From CAYNLK01 sp964398055 (lineage in GTDB: Bacteria > Chloroflexota > Anaerolineae > 4572-78 > J111), in NCBI GenBank assembly GCA_964398055.1, contig CAYNLK010000021.1, positions 1 through 64,000 on the forward strand: DNA of 64,000 nucleotides, in the 5' to 3' direction. Positions 17,514 to 26,624 of the stretch are shown in pieces (within the stretch, counting starts at the first letter, position 1; every line of letters starts with the position of its first letter). Below the pieces are notes generated by a model. That model was not told the origin of the DNA. It made no database searches and was given only the letters and a program-made list of their open reading frames with translations. Made by a program: the position numbers and the translations under genes.

Positions 17514-18338
17514 ATGAGCGAACAAAAAGAAAAAATTGAGGCCGCCAGGGCTTATATTCAAGCTGGCGCCCAAACTCAGCCTCAGATTGCCATTATCTTA
17601 GGCTCCGGGTTGGGCGCTCTGGCCAATGAAGTTGAGGGAACAACCGTTTTTCCATACAGTGAGATCCCCCATTTTCCCGTTTCTACGGTCGCCGGACACG
17701 CCGGCCAACTGGTGACGGGTGTTCTGGCCGGCAAGAGCGTTGTGGTGATGCAGGGTCGCTTTCACTACTACGAGGGCTATCCAATGGCTGTGGTGGTCTT
17801 CCCGGTGCGGGTTCTGCGCGCCCTGGGGGCCGCCTGGCTGATTGTGACCAATGCGGCCGGCGGGCTTAACCCTGAATTCGACGCCGGGGATGTAATGCTC
17901 ATCACGGATCACATTAACACAATGGGCAATAACCCCCTGATCGGTCCCAATGACGATGACCTTGGCCCCCGCTTCCCCGATATGTCGCGGGCTTATGATC
18001 CCAATTTGCGCGCCCTGGCCCTCACTGTGGCCGAACGAGAAGGGATCAGGTTACACCAGGGGGTCTATGTGGCTACTTCCGGCCCAACCTTCGAAACCTC
18101 GGCCGAGCGGCGTTACTTGCGGCTCATCGGTGGGGATGCGGTGGGCATGTCGACCGTACCTGAAGTTATCGCGGCCAATCATGCCGGCATGCGCGTTCTG
18201 GGGCTGTCGGCCATCACCAATAAGGCTACCGGGCAGCCGGATCAGCAACCGGACAGCCATACTGAAGTAATTGCGATGGCCCAAGTAGCCGGCGATAAGC
18301 TGGTTCGTTTGGTTCGCCAGGTAATTCAAGAAATGTAA
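17514..18338 (+). CDS. Purine nucleoside phosphorylase
   Basis: The ATG at 17514 gives 274 residues, the usual size of trimeric PNP. Visible motifs are ILGSGLGALAN near residue 27 (phosphate site), GRFHYYEGYP near 80, VTNAAGGLNPEF near 112 and the base-binding part GPTFETSAERRYLR near 190. It splits purine nucleosides to base and ribose-1-phosphate, the substrate of the phosphopentomutase 33 bp upstream. Whether it prefers guanosine and inosine only, or also adenosine, cannot be read with confidence. Confidence 0.93.
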   Translation: MSEQKEKIEAARAYIQAGAQTQPQIAIILGSGLGALANEVEGTTVFPYSEIPHFPVSTVAGHAGQLVTGVLAGKSVVVMQGRFHYYEGYPMAVVVFPVRVLRALGAAWLIVTNAAGGLNPEFDAGDVMLITDHINTMGNNPLIGPNDDDLGPRFPDMSRAYDPNLRALALTVAEREGIRLHQGVYVATSGPTFETSAERRYLRLIGGDAVGMSTVPEVIAANHAGMRVLGLSAITNKATGQPDQQPDSHTEVIAMAQVAGDKLVRLVRQVIQEM

Positions 18339-18355
18339 AAGCGGAGGAAACAGCC

Positions 18356-19027
18356 ATGGCAGTTATCACCATTTCTCGCGAAAGTGGCGCTCGGGGCAGT
18401 TACATCGGACGGAAATTGGCTGAACGTTTGGGCTATGTCTATGCCGATCGCGAGCTGATCCATGAGGTGAGTTTGGAATATGGCGTTAGACAGGATGAGT
18501 TTGAGCGCATCTATGAGCAGGCGCCCGGCCTGCTGGAACGATATGATCGGCGTAATCGGGAGATTGTCCAACTGATCGGTCGCATGATCCAGGGCCTGGC
18601 CCGCCGCGATAACATCGTCATTGTGAGCCGGGATGCGTTTGCTGCGCTGCGCGATTATGGCGACGTGCTGAATGTTCGCGTCACCGCCAGCCATAAGGTT
18701 CGCCTTCAGCGTATCCAACAAGAGCACAACTTGACCCGGCAGCAGGCCCGCACCAAGCTCAACCGGCTCGATAGCGAGCGAAGTAAATATGTTGGCGCCT
18801 ACTATGGCCTGGACTGGACAGATTCGGCGCTGTATGACCTGTGCCTCAATACCACCAAACTCCCCGCCGAGCAGGGCGTTGACTTGATTCTGCAAGGGCT
18901 GACGATCCTGGTAGAAAACCGCGACCCGGAACGTTCGCTTGTGCGCGATCTGCCGGTTGACCCTATTCTGGACCGGGCTATCCATGAGGCCCTGAGTCTG
19001 CTTGAAGCAACCGGGCGGATGGCCTGA
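18356..19027 (+). CDS. Cytidylate-kinase-like family protein (paralogue 1)
   Basis: A 223-residue protein beginning MAVITISRESGARGSYIGRK, the N-terminus of the cytidylate-kinase-like family. The P-loop is not canonical: GARGS stands where GSGKS or GSGGD is expected. A later LTRQQARTKLNRLDSERSKY stretch matches the arginine-rich lid of such kinases. The true substrate of this family is not established. It is 17 bp after the PNP gene and 37 bp before pckA. Two paralogues lie at 26621 and 28127. Confidence 0.8.
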   Translation: MAVITISRESGARGSYIGRKLAERLGYVYADRELIHEVSLEYGVRQDEFERIYEQAPGLLERYDRRNREIVQLIGRMIQGLARRDNIVIVSRDAFAALRDYGDVLNVRVTASHKVRLQRIQQEHNLTRQQARTKLNRLDSERSKYVGAYYGLDWTDSALYDLCLNTTKLPAEQGVDLILQGLTILVENRDPERSLVRDLPVDPILDRAIHEALSLLEATGRMA

Positions 19028-19064
19028 CAGGTAAATTTCGGCTAAGCTAAAAAGGAGAGCAAAA

Positions 19065-20672
19065 ATGCAAGAACATAGTCCTAACCCTCATAGCCCGGTT
19101 GGCCTGGAAACCCACGGCCTGAGCAACTTAAAAAATGTTTACTGGAATCTGTCCACCCCGGCCCTGTACGAGCAAGCCCTTGGCCGGCAGGAAGGCGTAA
19201 TGGCCCATCTGGGGCCGCTGGTCGTCCGAACCGGCCAATTTACGGGACGCTCGCCCAACGATAAATTCATTGTCGATGAGCCGTCAAGCCGCGATCAAAT
19301 CTGGTGGGGCAAAGTCAACCGCCCCATCCCCGCTGACCGCTTTGACGAACTGCACCGCCGCATGGCCTCTTACCTGCAATTGAAGGATGTGTTTGTGCAG
19401 GATTGTTGGTGCGGGGCTGATCCGGATTACCGGATGTCGGTGCGTATCATCACCCAATATGCCTGGCACAGCCTGTTTGCCCGCAATATGTTTATTCAGG
19501 CCACGCCGGAGGAGCTGGCGGTGCACCAACCGGACTTCGTGGTCATCGATTGTCCCGGCTTTCACGCCTTTCCGGAGTACGATCAAACCAACTCCGATGT
19601 CTTCATCCTGGTCAACTTTGCCCAGAAATTAGTCTTGATTGGCGGCACCGAATATGCCGGTGAGATCAAGAAGTCGGTCTTTACGGCGATGAATTATTTC
19701 CTGCCGTTTCAGGACGTGATGCCGATGCACTGCTCGGCCAACTATGGCCCCCGCGGCGACACTGCCCTCTTCTTTGGGTTGAGCGGCACCGGCAAAACCA
19801 CCCTATCGGCCGACGCCTCCCGCACCCTCATTGGCGACGACGAGCACGGCTGGAGCCGCAACGGCGTCTTCAACTTTGAAGGGGGTTGCTATGCCAAAGT
19901 GATCCGGCTCTCGGCCGAAGCCGAGCCGGAAATCTACGAGACGACCCGACGCTTTGGCACCATCTTAGAAAACGTTAGCATCGACAGCAGCTCTCGCCGG
20001 CTGGACCTTGACGACGCCGGCCTGACCGAAAACACCCGGGCCGCCTATCCGATCTCCCACATTGCCAATGCCACCCGCGACGGTCGGGGCGACCATCCCA
20101 AAAATATCATCTTCCTCACCGCCGATGCCTTTGGCGTTCTGCCGCCCATCTCAAAATTGACGCCAGCACAAACCATGTACCATTTTATCTCCGGCTACAC
20201 CGCTAAAGTGGCCGGTACCGAGCGCGGGGTGACCGAACCCCAGGCCACTTTTAGCGCCTGTTTTGGGGCGCCCTTTATGGCTCAGCATCCCAGTGTTTAC
20301 GCCGAACTACTGGGCAAGAAGATTGCCGAGCACAAGGTTACCTGCTGGCTGGTCAATACCGGCTGGACGGCCGGCCCCTACGGGGTGGGACACCGCATGA
20401 AGATAGCGCACACCCGGGCTATGGTCAATGCCGCCCTCAACAATGAGTTAGATAACGTTGCGTATGTTACCGATCCGGTCTTTGGCGTGCAGGTTCCCAG
20501 CAGTTGTCCCGGTGTCCCCGGTGAGGTCCTCATTCCCCGGAACACCTGGACCGATCAGGCCGCCTACGATACCCAGGCCCGGAAATTGGCCCAGATGTTT
20601 GTCAACAATTTCAAGGGGTTCGAAGATCAAGTCGCCGCAGACATCAAGGCGGCAGCTCCCCAGGTTGGCTAA
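19065..20672 (+). CDS. pckA: Phosphoenolpyruvate carboxykinase (ATP)
   Basis: A 535-residue enzyme of normal length. RTGQFTGRSPNDKFIV (about 46-61) and the P-loop GLSGTGKTTLSAD (about 240-252) mark the ATP-dependent type, followed by IGDDEHGW (metal site) and the late adenine-binding region NTGWTAGPYGVGHRMKIAHT. It interconverts oxaloacetate and PEP with ATP/ADP. A clear aaaggagag site precedes the ATG. Its place at the end of the nucleoside operon is odd metabolically; a separate promoter is possible. Confidence 0.96.
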   Translation: MQEHSPNPHSPVGLETHGLSNLKNVYWNLSTPALYEQALGRQEGVMAHLGPLVVRTGQFTGRSPNDKFIVDEPSSRDQIWWGKVNRPIPADRFDELHRRMASYLQLKDVFVQDCWCGADPDYRMSVRIITQYAWHSLFARNMFIQATPEELAVHQPDFVVIDCPGFHAFPEYDQTNSDVFILVNFAQKLVLIGGTEYAGEIKKSVFTAMNYFLPFQDVMPMHCSANYGPRGDTALFFGLSGTGKTTLSADASRTLIGDDEHGWSRNGVFNFEGGCYAKVIRLSAEAEPEIYETTRRFGTILENVSIDSSSRRLDLDDAGLTENTRAAYPISHIANATRDGRGDHPKNIIFLTADAFGVLPPISKLTPAQTMYHFISGYTAKVAGTERGVTEPQATFSACFGAPFMAQHPSVYAELLGKKIAEHKVTCWLVNTGWTAGPYGVGHRMKIAHTRAMVNAALNNELDNVAYVTDPVFGVQVPSSCPGVPGEVLIPRNTWTDQAAYDTQARKLAQMFVNNFKGFEDQVAADIKAAAPQVG

Positions 20673-20710
20673 CAGCCGCAAGGTTTCACCAAACCTGGCG
20701 AAAATTTTAA

Positions 20711-20849
20711 GAGCCTGTCTGAAAAGTCCTGAGAAGCGATTATGTCATTTCGAGCGCAGCGAGAAATCCCTAAAAGTAGCGTTTTACAGTTCGGCTTCAG
20801 GGATTTCTCGGCCTTCGGCCTCGAAATGACATGCTTTTCAGACAGGTTC
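20711..20849. repeat. MITE-like hairpin element of about 140 bp
   Basis: The ends gagcctgtctgaaaag and cttttcagacaggttc are complementary at 15 of 16 bases. Inside, tgtcatttcgag...gagaaatccct pairs with agggatttctcg...ctcgaaatgaca, so the element folds on itself. It carries no frame. A second partial end (gaggctgtcaaaaaatt) follows at about 20852. It has the form of a non-autonomous mobile element. Confidence 0.75.
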
Positions 20850-21029
20850 TAAGAGGCTGTCAAAAAATTGACATGCTCAAATCCTGCTGTTTCGCCAGGT
20901 CCGTTGGCCAAATAGTTCCCCGGTATTATTTCGAATCCATCTCTTGACTGATGACTGCCAGCCTGATTCAGGTATAATAAATAGGACGGCCCAGTATGAC
21001 CGGCGCTGGTTGAGTGCCGGTCAATCTAT

Positions 21030-21058
21030 TTGACATTTGCAAAAACGGCAATTATAAT
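21030..21058 (+). promoter_or_regulatory. Perfect sigma-70 consensus promoter of the ABC exporter
   Basis: TTGACA at 21030-21035 and TATAAT at 21053-21058 are exactly 17 bp apart. The exporter ATPase begins about 70 bp downstream. Confidence 0.8.
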
Positions 21059-21059
21059 A

Positions 21060-21079
21060 TTTTTAGATTAGACTAAAAA
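21060..21079. promoter_or_regulatory. Dyad at the transcription start of the ABC exporter
   Basis: TTTTTAG and CTAAAAA are perfect complements around attaga, placed just after the -10 box. This position suits a repressor operator that blocks early elongation or open complex formation. Confidence 0.6.
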
Positions 21080-21130
21080 TATATTTAGCTTAAGTTAATA
21101 GATTGACCAGGCACCGTTATGGAGTTGACT

Positions 21131-21925
21131 ATGTTCAAAGGGTGGTTCAAGCGAAACAAACAGACCTACAACGATGAAAACGGACAGTACAAACACGGCA
21201 ACGATCATCTGATTGAGCTACGCCAGGTTGTCAAAACTTATGAGGGCGCGGCGGGTGTGTTTTTTGCGCTCCGCGGCATTAATCTTAAGGTCAACACCGG
21301 CGAGTTTGTCGCCGTTATGGGTAAGTCCGGCAGCGGCAAGTCGACCCTGATTAATATGATCACCGGCATCGACCGGCCGACCTCGGGTGAGGTTTACGTG
21401 GGCGATACGGCCGTACACCGGCTCAACGAAAACCAGATTGCCGTTTGGCGGGGTCGCCACATTGGGGTGGTGTTCCAATTCTTCCAACTACTGCCCACCT
21501 TAACCCTGGTGGAAAACGTAATGCTGCCGATGGATTTTTGTGATATGTACGCCATGCGTGAGCGGGAAGAGCGGGCAATGGAGCTGCTGGCGCAGGTGGA
21601 GCTGACCGGACACGCCTACAAACTCCCCACCGCCATCTCCGGCGGCCAGCAGCAGCGAGCGGCCATTGCCCGCGCCCTGGCCAATGATCCCCCCATTCTG
21701 GTGGCCGACGAGCCGACCGGTAATCTTGACTCCGTCACGGCCGCCTCGATCTTGAATTTGTTTGAAAACCTGGTGGCCAACGGCAAAACCATCCTGATGG
21801 TCACCCATGACCAGGATTTGGCCCAGGCCGCCACCCGGACGGTGCTGCTGGCTGATGGGAAAATCGTCGATGGCCGGTTGCCGGAGCTGGTGGAGCAGGC
21901 GCCGGCGGAGGTGACCCGTGCTTAA
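21131..21925 (+). CDS. MacB/LolD-type ABC transporter ATPase
   Basis: Two ATGs are possible; the one at 21131 has ggag six bases before it and gives 264 residues. All ABC motifs are present: Walker A MGKSGSGKSTL near residue 65, Q-loop VFQFFQLLPTLTLVEN, signature SGGQQQRAAIARAL near 163 and Walker B ILVADEPTGNLDS near 185. This is the class that powers FtsX-type permeases for lipoprotein, antibiotic or peptide export. The next gene overlaps by 8 bp and is such a permease. Confidence 0.92.
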   Translation: MFKGWFKRNKQTYNDENGQYKHGNDHLIELRQVVKTYEGAAGVFFALRGINLKVNTGEFVAVMGKSGSGKSTLINMITGIDRPTSGEVYVGDTAVHRLNENQIAVWRGRHIGVVFQFFQLLPTLTLVENVMLPMDFCDMYAMREREERAMELLAQVELTGHAYKLPTAISGGQQQRAAIARALANDPPILVADEPTGNLDSVTAASILNLFENLVANGKTILMVTHDQDLAQAATRTVLLADGKIVDGRLPELVEQAPAEVTRA

Positions 21926-24341
21926 ACTCAGACCCCGCTGGCGGAAGGTCTGGCGCGACCTGTGGCTCAATAAAAACCGTACTATTGTGGTAGTACTGTC
22001 CATTGCCGTGGGCGTTTTTGCCGTGGGCACCATTGCCAGTTCGCAGGTCATTCTTTCGCGTGATTTGCAGGCCACCTACCTGGCCAGTAATCCGGCCCAC
22101 GCCATGATCATGACCATGGGGTCGTTTGGGGATGATGTCGTTAAAGCGGTTGAAAGGATGCGTGAGGTTGATAAGGCCGAGGCCCGGGGGCGGGTAACGC
22201 TGCGGGTCAAAACCGGGCCGGATGATTGGCGCACGCTGTGGTTGACGGCCATCCCCGATTTTAACGACATTAAGATCGACAAGATTTATCCCGAAACCGG
22301 TGAGTGGCCGCCGCCGACGCGTGAGTTACTGATCGAGCGATCGGCCCTGGGTTTGCTCAACAATCCCAAAGTTGGCGATACCCTGATCGTCAAAACCCCG
22401 GACGGCAAAGAGCGAGAGATGCGGATTGCCGGCCTGGCTCACGACCTGAATGCCCAAATGTATACCTTTGACGGCGCGGTATCCGGCTACGTTACTACCG
22501 CCACGATGGAATGGTTAGGCCAACCGCCGCGAGAATACAGTGAATTGAGAATATTGGTTGGCCAGAACCAGGACGACCGGGAGTACATCCAAACAGTGGC
22601 CAACCAGGCTCGCGACAAAGTGGAAGCCGCCGGCCCAACGGTCTGGTTCACTTTTATTCCGCAGCCGGGTAAGCACATTTTCCTGGACCCCTTCATTCAG
22701 GCCATTTCGGTGATGATGGGGGCGCTGGCCATTATGTCGTTGCTATTGAGCGGCTTTTTGGTGATCAATACCATTGCCGCTCTCATCACCCAGCAAACCC
22801 GGCAGATTGGCATGATGAAAGCAGTGGGCGCCAGAACCGGGCAGGTGATGTCGCTTTACCTGGCCACGGTCGTCATTTTTGGCCTGCTGGCGCTGCTGAT
22901 TTCCGTTCCACTGGGGGTGGTGGGCGCTCACGTTTTCAGCCGCTTCATCGCCAGCTTCCTGAATTTTGACGTTAACAATTATCGCTTACCCCCTGAAGTG
23001 CTGCTGACCCAGGTTGCCGTGGGGCTGCTTGTCCCGGTAGCAGCGGCCCTTTATCCAATCATTGCCGGGGTCAGGGTGACAGTTCGGGAGGCAATCAGTG
23101 AATATGGTTTGGGTAAAGGGCGTTTTGGTAGCAGTTGGCTGGATCGGCTGCTGCTCAAAATCCAGAACAGCGCCATCTTGCGCCGGCGACTCTCCCGGCC
23201 GCTGCTGATTTCCTTACGCAATACCTTCCGGCGTAAAACCCGCCTGGCCTTAACCTTGATTACCCTGATCCTGGGCGGGGCCATCTTCATTACCGTCTTC
23301 ACCCTGCGCGTCTCCATGCTAACCACCCTGGATAGCTGGCTGGATTATTTCCGCTACGATATCGCCATTCAGTTTGAGCGTGACTATCGCATCGAACGGA
23401 TTGAGCGTGAAACTCTTAAAGTACCTGGCGTGGTTACTGCCGAAACCTGGGCCTTTTACAACGTTCGCCGGGAGCGCCCGGACGGCAGCCACAGCGAAAA
23501 CCTGATCCTGTTTGCCCCGCCGGCCGACACCAGCCTGGTCAACCCAACCGTGATCGAAGGCCGCTGGCTGTTGCCGGAGGACGAAAATGCGGTGGTGATC
23601 AATACGATTGTGCTCAGAAGCGAGCCTGATTTAAAAGTGGGCGACGAACTCACCCTTAAAATCGAGGGCCGAAAGACGCAGTGGCAGATTGTTGGCCTGT
23701 TCACCGGCGGCTTTCCGACCCCGACCATGTTCGCCAATTATCCCTATTATGCTCGCGTGGCCCGCGAACTCAACCGCGGCCAGTGGCTCTTTGCCACTAC
23801 TGAACAGTCTGATTTGGCCTTCCAAACAGCCGTGGTCCGGGACCTGGAAGATCATTTTGCGCAAATTGGGATGCGTGTTGCGGCTACGGCCAAGGTGACC
23901 GAGGAGATGGCCGAGGTCGAAGCCCTCTTTGAGGTTATTGTGGTTCTGCTCTTGATTATGGCTTTTCTGTTAGCCGTGATTGGCGGCTTGGGTTTGATGG
24001 GGACGATGAGCATCAACGTGCTGGAGCGAACCCGTGAAATTGGGGTGATGCGGGCCATCGGCGCCTCCAACAAATCAGTCCGGCGCATCTTCATCGTCGA
24101 GGGCATCATCATCGGTGTGATTAGCTGGCTGATTGGGACAGCGCTGGCTTTTCCGATTAGCCGGGGACTCAGTAACCTCATCGGCGTCCAATTTTTGAAT
24201 GCCCCACTCAACTATACCTTTTCCCTTACCGGCGCACTGATCTGGCTGGGGCTGGTCATTGTTCTGGCCGCAGTGGCCAGTTTTCTGCCGGCCTGGAATG
24301 CCTCGCGCGTTACCGTGCAGGAGGTGCTGGCCTACGAATAG
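21918..24341 (+). CDS. FtsX/MacB-type ABC permease with duplicated core
   Basis: An 807-residue membrane protein starting at a GTG. A helix near residues 15-37 is followed by an extracytoplasmic domain (about 40-250), then three or so helices (about 255-400), a helix near 440-460, a second outer domain (about 460-650) and a final helix group (about 665-805). Both helix groups carry FtsX signatures (RQIGMMKAVGAR and REIGVMRAIGAS). It works with the upstream ATPase. The substrate cannot be deduced; no membrane fusion protein gene is adjacent. Confidence 0.88.
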   Translation: MLKLRPRWRKVWRDLWLNKNRTIVVVLSIAVGVFAVGTIASSQVILSRDLQATYLASNPAHAMIMTMGSFGDDVVKAVERMREVDKAEARGRVTLRVKTGPDDWRTLWLTAIPDFNDIKIDKIYPETGEWPPPTRELLIERSALGLLNNPKVGDTLIVKTPDGKEREMRIAGLAHDLNAQMYTFDGAVSGYVTTATMEWLGQPPREYSELRILVGQNQDDREYIQTVANQARDKVEAAGPTVWFTFIPQPGKHIFLDPFIQAISVMMGALAIMSLLLSGFLVINTIAALITQQTRQIGMMKAVGARTGQVMSLYLATVVIFGLLALLISVPLGVVGAHVFSRFIASFLNFDVNNYRLPPEVLLTQVAVGLLVPVAAALYPIIAGVRVTVREAISEYGLGKGRFGSSWLDRLLLKIQNSAILRRRLSRPLLISLRNTFRRKTRLALTLITLILGGAIFITVFTLRVSMLTTLDSWLDYFRYDIAIQFERDYRIERIERETLKVPGVVTAETWAFYNVRRERPDGSHSENLILFAPPADTSLVNPTVIEGRWLLPEDENAVVINTIVLRSEPDLKVGDELTLKIEGRKTQWQIVGLFTGGFPTPTMFANYPYYARVARELNRGQWLFATTEQSDLAFQTAVVRDLEDHFAQIGMRVAATAKVTEEMAEVEALFEVIVVLLLIMAFLLAVIGGLGLMGTMSINVLERTREIGVMRAIGASNKSVRRIFIVEGIIIGVISWLIGTALAFPISRGLSNLIGVQFLNAPLNYTFSLTGALIWLGLVIVLAAVASFLPAWNASRVTVQEVLAYE

Positions 24342-24349
24342 GCTCAAGT

Positions 24350-24406
24350 TATGACCGCCGACCGCTGAAATGGGACAACTGAAGCTAGCACCGGTCGGCG
24401 GTCATA
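24350..24406. terminator. Bidirectional hairpin between convergent genes
   Basis: tatgaccgccgaccg and cggtcggcggtcata form a perfect 15-bp stem around a 27-base loop. It lies 8 bp after the permease stop and 10 bp before the stop of the convergent minus-strand gene, so it probably ends or protects both transcripts, although no T tract follows. Confidence 0.65.
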
Positions 24407-24416
24407 GGGTATAGCG

Positions 24417-24899
24417 TTATCGCTGCCAGGAAACTCTAATACGCTTTTCCGCCTCCGCATATTGGAATGACAACTCGCCCTTGTAGGCCCGGGCCAGGGC
24501 CTCGCCAATGCGCCGGGCAACGTGAATACCGGTCGTGGTTACCCGCATACCGCCTGACTCGTTCTCAATCGACATAATTCGTTCCAGCGGCCGCTCCGCT
24601 TTCTCCCGTCCCTCGGTATTGCGGATGAGATTCAGGATTTCGTCGCGGTGCTCGGCCAGGAATGGGCCGCTGAGTTCAATATGGCCGGCCGGATAACGGT
24701 CGGCAATTCGCCGGCAGGCCGGACAGATGGTTTGACCGGCCTGTTCCGGCGCTTTCTCCCACGACCAGCGCCCATCCACATACAGCGCCCCACATTCAGT
24801 ACAGACAGTTGGTTCCAGCGATTTGTCTCGCTCGCGATAGACATTGTGCAGTTTCTCTTTGATCAGGCGATCTTTTCTACTGTGAGAGCCTTTGTCCAT
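24417..24899 (-). CDS. BCAM0308-like zinc-ribbon protein
   Basis: A 160-residue protein beginning with a basic segment and then a rubredoxin-like pair of CxxC motifs (VCTECGALY near 34 and ICPACRRIADRYPAG near 59). The second half (IELSGPF, then NEsGGMRVTTTGIHVARRIGEAL) looks like a small nucleic-acid or nucleotide-binding fold. I recognise the arrangement from the BCAM0308 family, whose role is unknown; the recall is moderate. A clear aggaggtc site precedes the ATG. Confidence 0.65.
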   Translation of the reverse strand: MDKGSHSRKDRLIKEKLHNVYRERDKSLEPTVCTECGALYVDGRWSWEKAPEQAGQTICPACRRIADRYPAGHIELSGPFLAEHRDEILNLIRNTEGREKAERPLERIMSIENESGGMRVTTTGIHVARRIGEALARAYKGELSFQYAEAEKRIRVSWQR

Positions 24900-24930
24900 A
24901 GCTATGACCTCCTTCTGTCATTCAGTGGCC

Positions 24931-25776
24931 TCAACTGGCCTGGGACTGTAACCGCCGCGTGACCAGAGCTATCACTTCATCGGCGCTCTCCTCGATCGGC
25001 TTGTCGGTAATATCCACCACCCCAAAACCGTTCCGGCGATAATAGGTACGGGTTTCTTCCACCTCCTCGTACAGTTTGACCGGGTCGGTATAATCAGAGT
25101 CGCCCATTACACCCAGGCGGCGCTGCCGCTGGCGGCGATGGTCGATCAGTTGCCCCGGTTCGATCAGCACACCAACAATTCGCCGCCGATCCAACCCGGC
25201 TAATTGGGGCGGCGGCGGTTGACCCGGCAACAGCGGTATGTTGGCGACTTTCCAACCCCGTACCGCCAGGTACATGCTGAGCGGCGTTTTGCCCGCTCGT
25301 GACACCCCCACCAGAATGATCTCCGCTCTGGCCCACCCCTGCGGATTTTTGCCGTCATCGTGAGCCATAGTGAACTCGATGGCCTCAACCCGGTCAAAAT
25401 AAGCCTGCCGTAACTGGCGGTACAGGCCGGGTTGGCCAACCGGCTCCTGGTGCAGCACGCCGCTCAGGTGGGAAAGCAGCCGGCTAATCGGGTCGATAGC
25501 GGTCACGTTTCGCTCACGGGCCAGCCGCACCAGAGTTTGACGCATCTCCGCATCAACCAGCGTATGGACGATGATGCCGCCGGACTCGGCTGCCCGCTCA
25601 ACCGCCTTCTCAATCTGGACGACTTCCCGCACGTGGGGCACAACGATCACCGGCACCCCAACGCCGGGAAATTGGGCCAGGGCGGTTCGCACCAACTGCT
25701 CCCCGCTGGCGCCTACCCCGCCGGAGACAATAAAAATGGGGGGCCTGGTTTGCTGACTGCTAGCTTGGTTATCCAT
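24931..25776 (-). CDS. PEP synthase / PPDK regulatory kinase-phosphorylase (DUF299)
   Basis: The ATG at 25776 follows caggagacc and gives 281 residues. The N-terminal region (PIFIVSGGVGASGEQLVRTAL) and the P-loop VGVSRAGKTPLSMYLAVRGW near residue 160, followed by KVANIPL, are the hallmarks of this family. These proteins phosphorylate and dephosphorylate a Thr next to the catalytic His of PEP synthase or pyruvate phosphate dikinase. The target enzyme is not in the window. It sits with other C3/C4 genes (pckA, malic enzyme) in the same region. Confidence 0.9.
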   Translation of the reverse strand: MDNQASSQQTRPPIFIVSGGVGASGEQLVRTALAQFPGVGVPVIVVPHVREVVQIEKAVERAAESGGIIVHTLVDAEMRQTLVRLARERNVTAIDPISRLLSHLSGVLHQEPVGQPGLYRQLRQAYFDRVEAIEFTMAHDDGKNPQGWARAEIILVGVSRAGKTPLSMYLAVRGWKVANIPLLPGQPPPPQLAGLDRRRIVGVLIEPGQLIDHRRQRQRRLGVMGDSDYTDPVKLYEEVEETRTYYRRNGFGVVDITDKPIEESADEVIALVTRRLQSQAS

Positions 25777-25856
25777 GGCGGTCTCCTGAAAACAGTTGGA
25801 TGGTTGGTTGGCGGCTCTTCGAACCATCCAACAAACCAACTAACCAACTAACCCTC

Positions 25857-26624
25857 CTACTCGTTGCGCGTGCCCGGTCGCACATATTGGATCCGTTTGA
25901 ACGGCTTGACCTGCTGGCCGACGTTGTCTTTTAGAATGTTGCCGGAGATGTGCATGAGGGTATCACCGTAATCAGGGTCGATGCCCATGCTGGCCAGGCA
26001 AGGGAAGTGGTGATGGCGCATCCCGGCCTCCTGCTCGGCCTCATCCGCCGACAGGCCGATCAAGCCCTGGGCCACAAAACTGGCGCAGCCGCAGACTGCA
26101 TCCCGCCGGACCTCGGCGGCGGTGATTTGCCGCGTTTCTGGATCGACCGTTAGCCGCAGTTCAGGCTGACCAAAATAGCGGGCAAACTCAGCGATGAGCG
26201 GATCATCATACGCTACCCGCTGCCGGCGAGTCAGGCTATAATCGGTTTCGGTCAGAGAGCAGAGCGGTTTGGGGGTCACACAGGCTACGCCCATCTCCTC
26301 CAGCCAGCCGCGCAACTGGCGGGCCAGGCCGCGCGGCAGCCAGGCTTCATTATCAATCGCCGCAATCACCGCCCGCGCCCCGGTCACCCGGGCCACATCG
26401 GGCAGCAGTTCGGCTGCGCCTTTGTGTTCGGCAAAGGAGAGAATCAGGTCGGCCGGCGGCAGGGTCTCCGGCACGTAATCTTCTGGATAATCGATGATCG
26501 GCGGCAAAATCGCCGGCGGCTGCCATAGCTCGATGGCCCAATCAGCCGGACCATGCGCTTTTACATTGGCCACATGCCGCTGGCCGTACTCGCCGGAGAT
26601 GATGGCCAGGATGCGCACCCTCAC
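25857..26624 (-). CDS. DUF166 family protein
   Basis: A 255-residue protein from a GTG that overlaps the stop of the upstream kinase-like gene by 4 bp (GTGA). The N-terminal LAIISGEYGQRHVANVK and the segment DLILSFAEHKGAAELLP, with Cys residues further on (GVACVTPKPLCSL and DAVCGCASFVAQGL), match DUF166, found mostly in methanogens and other anaerobes and sometimes annotated as thymidylate-synthase-like. Its biochemical role is unknown. The conserved cysteines suggest a metal or Fe-S site. Confidence 0.75.
   Translation of the reverse strand: MRVRILAIISGEYGQRHVANVKAHGPADWAIELWQPPAILPPIIDYPEDYVPETLPPADLILSFAEHKGAAELLPDVARVTGARAVIAAIDNEAWLPRGLARQLRGWLEEMGVACVTPKPLCSLTETDYSLTRRQRVAYDDPLIAEFARYFGQPELRLTVDPETRQITAAEVRRDAVCGCASFVAQGLIGLSADEAEQEAGMRHHHFPCLASMGIDPDYGDTLMHISGNILKDNVGQQVKPFKRIQYVRPGTRNE

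Larger units (their letters stand above)
21011..21117. promoter_or_regulatory. Inverted repeat flanking the ABC exporter promoter
   Basis: agtgccggtcaatctatt (21013-21030) and its complement aatagattgaccaggcac (21098-21115) match over ggtcaatctatt and gtgcc with one bulged base. The promoter and a smaller dyad lie between the arms. The pair could be two operator sites for a looping repressor. Confidence 0.65.
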
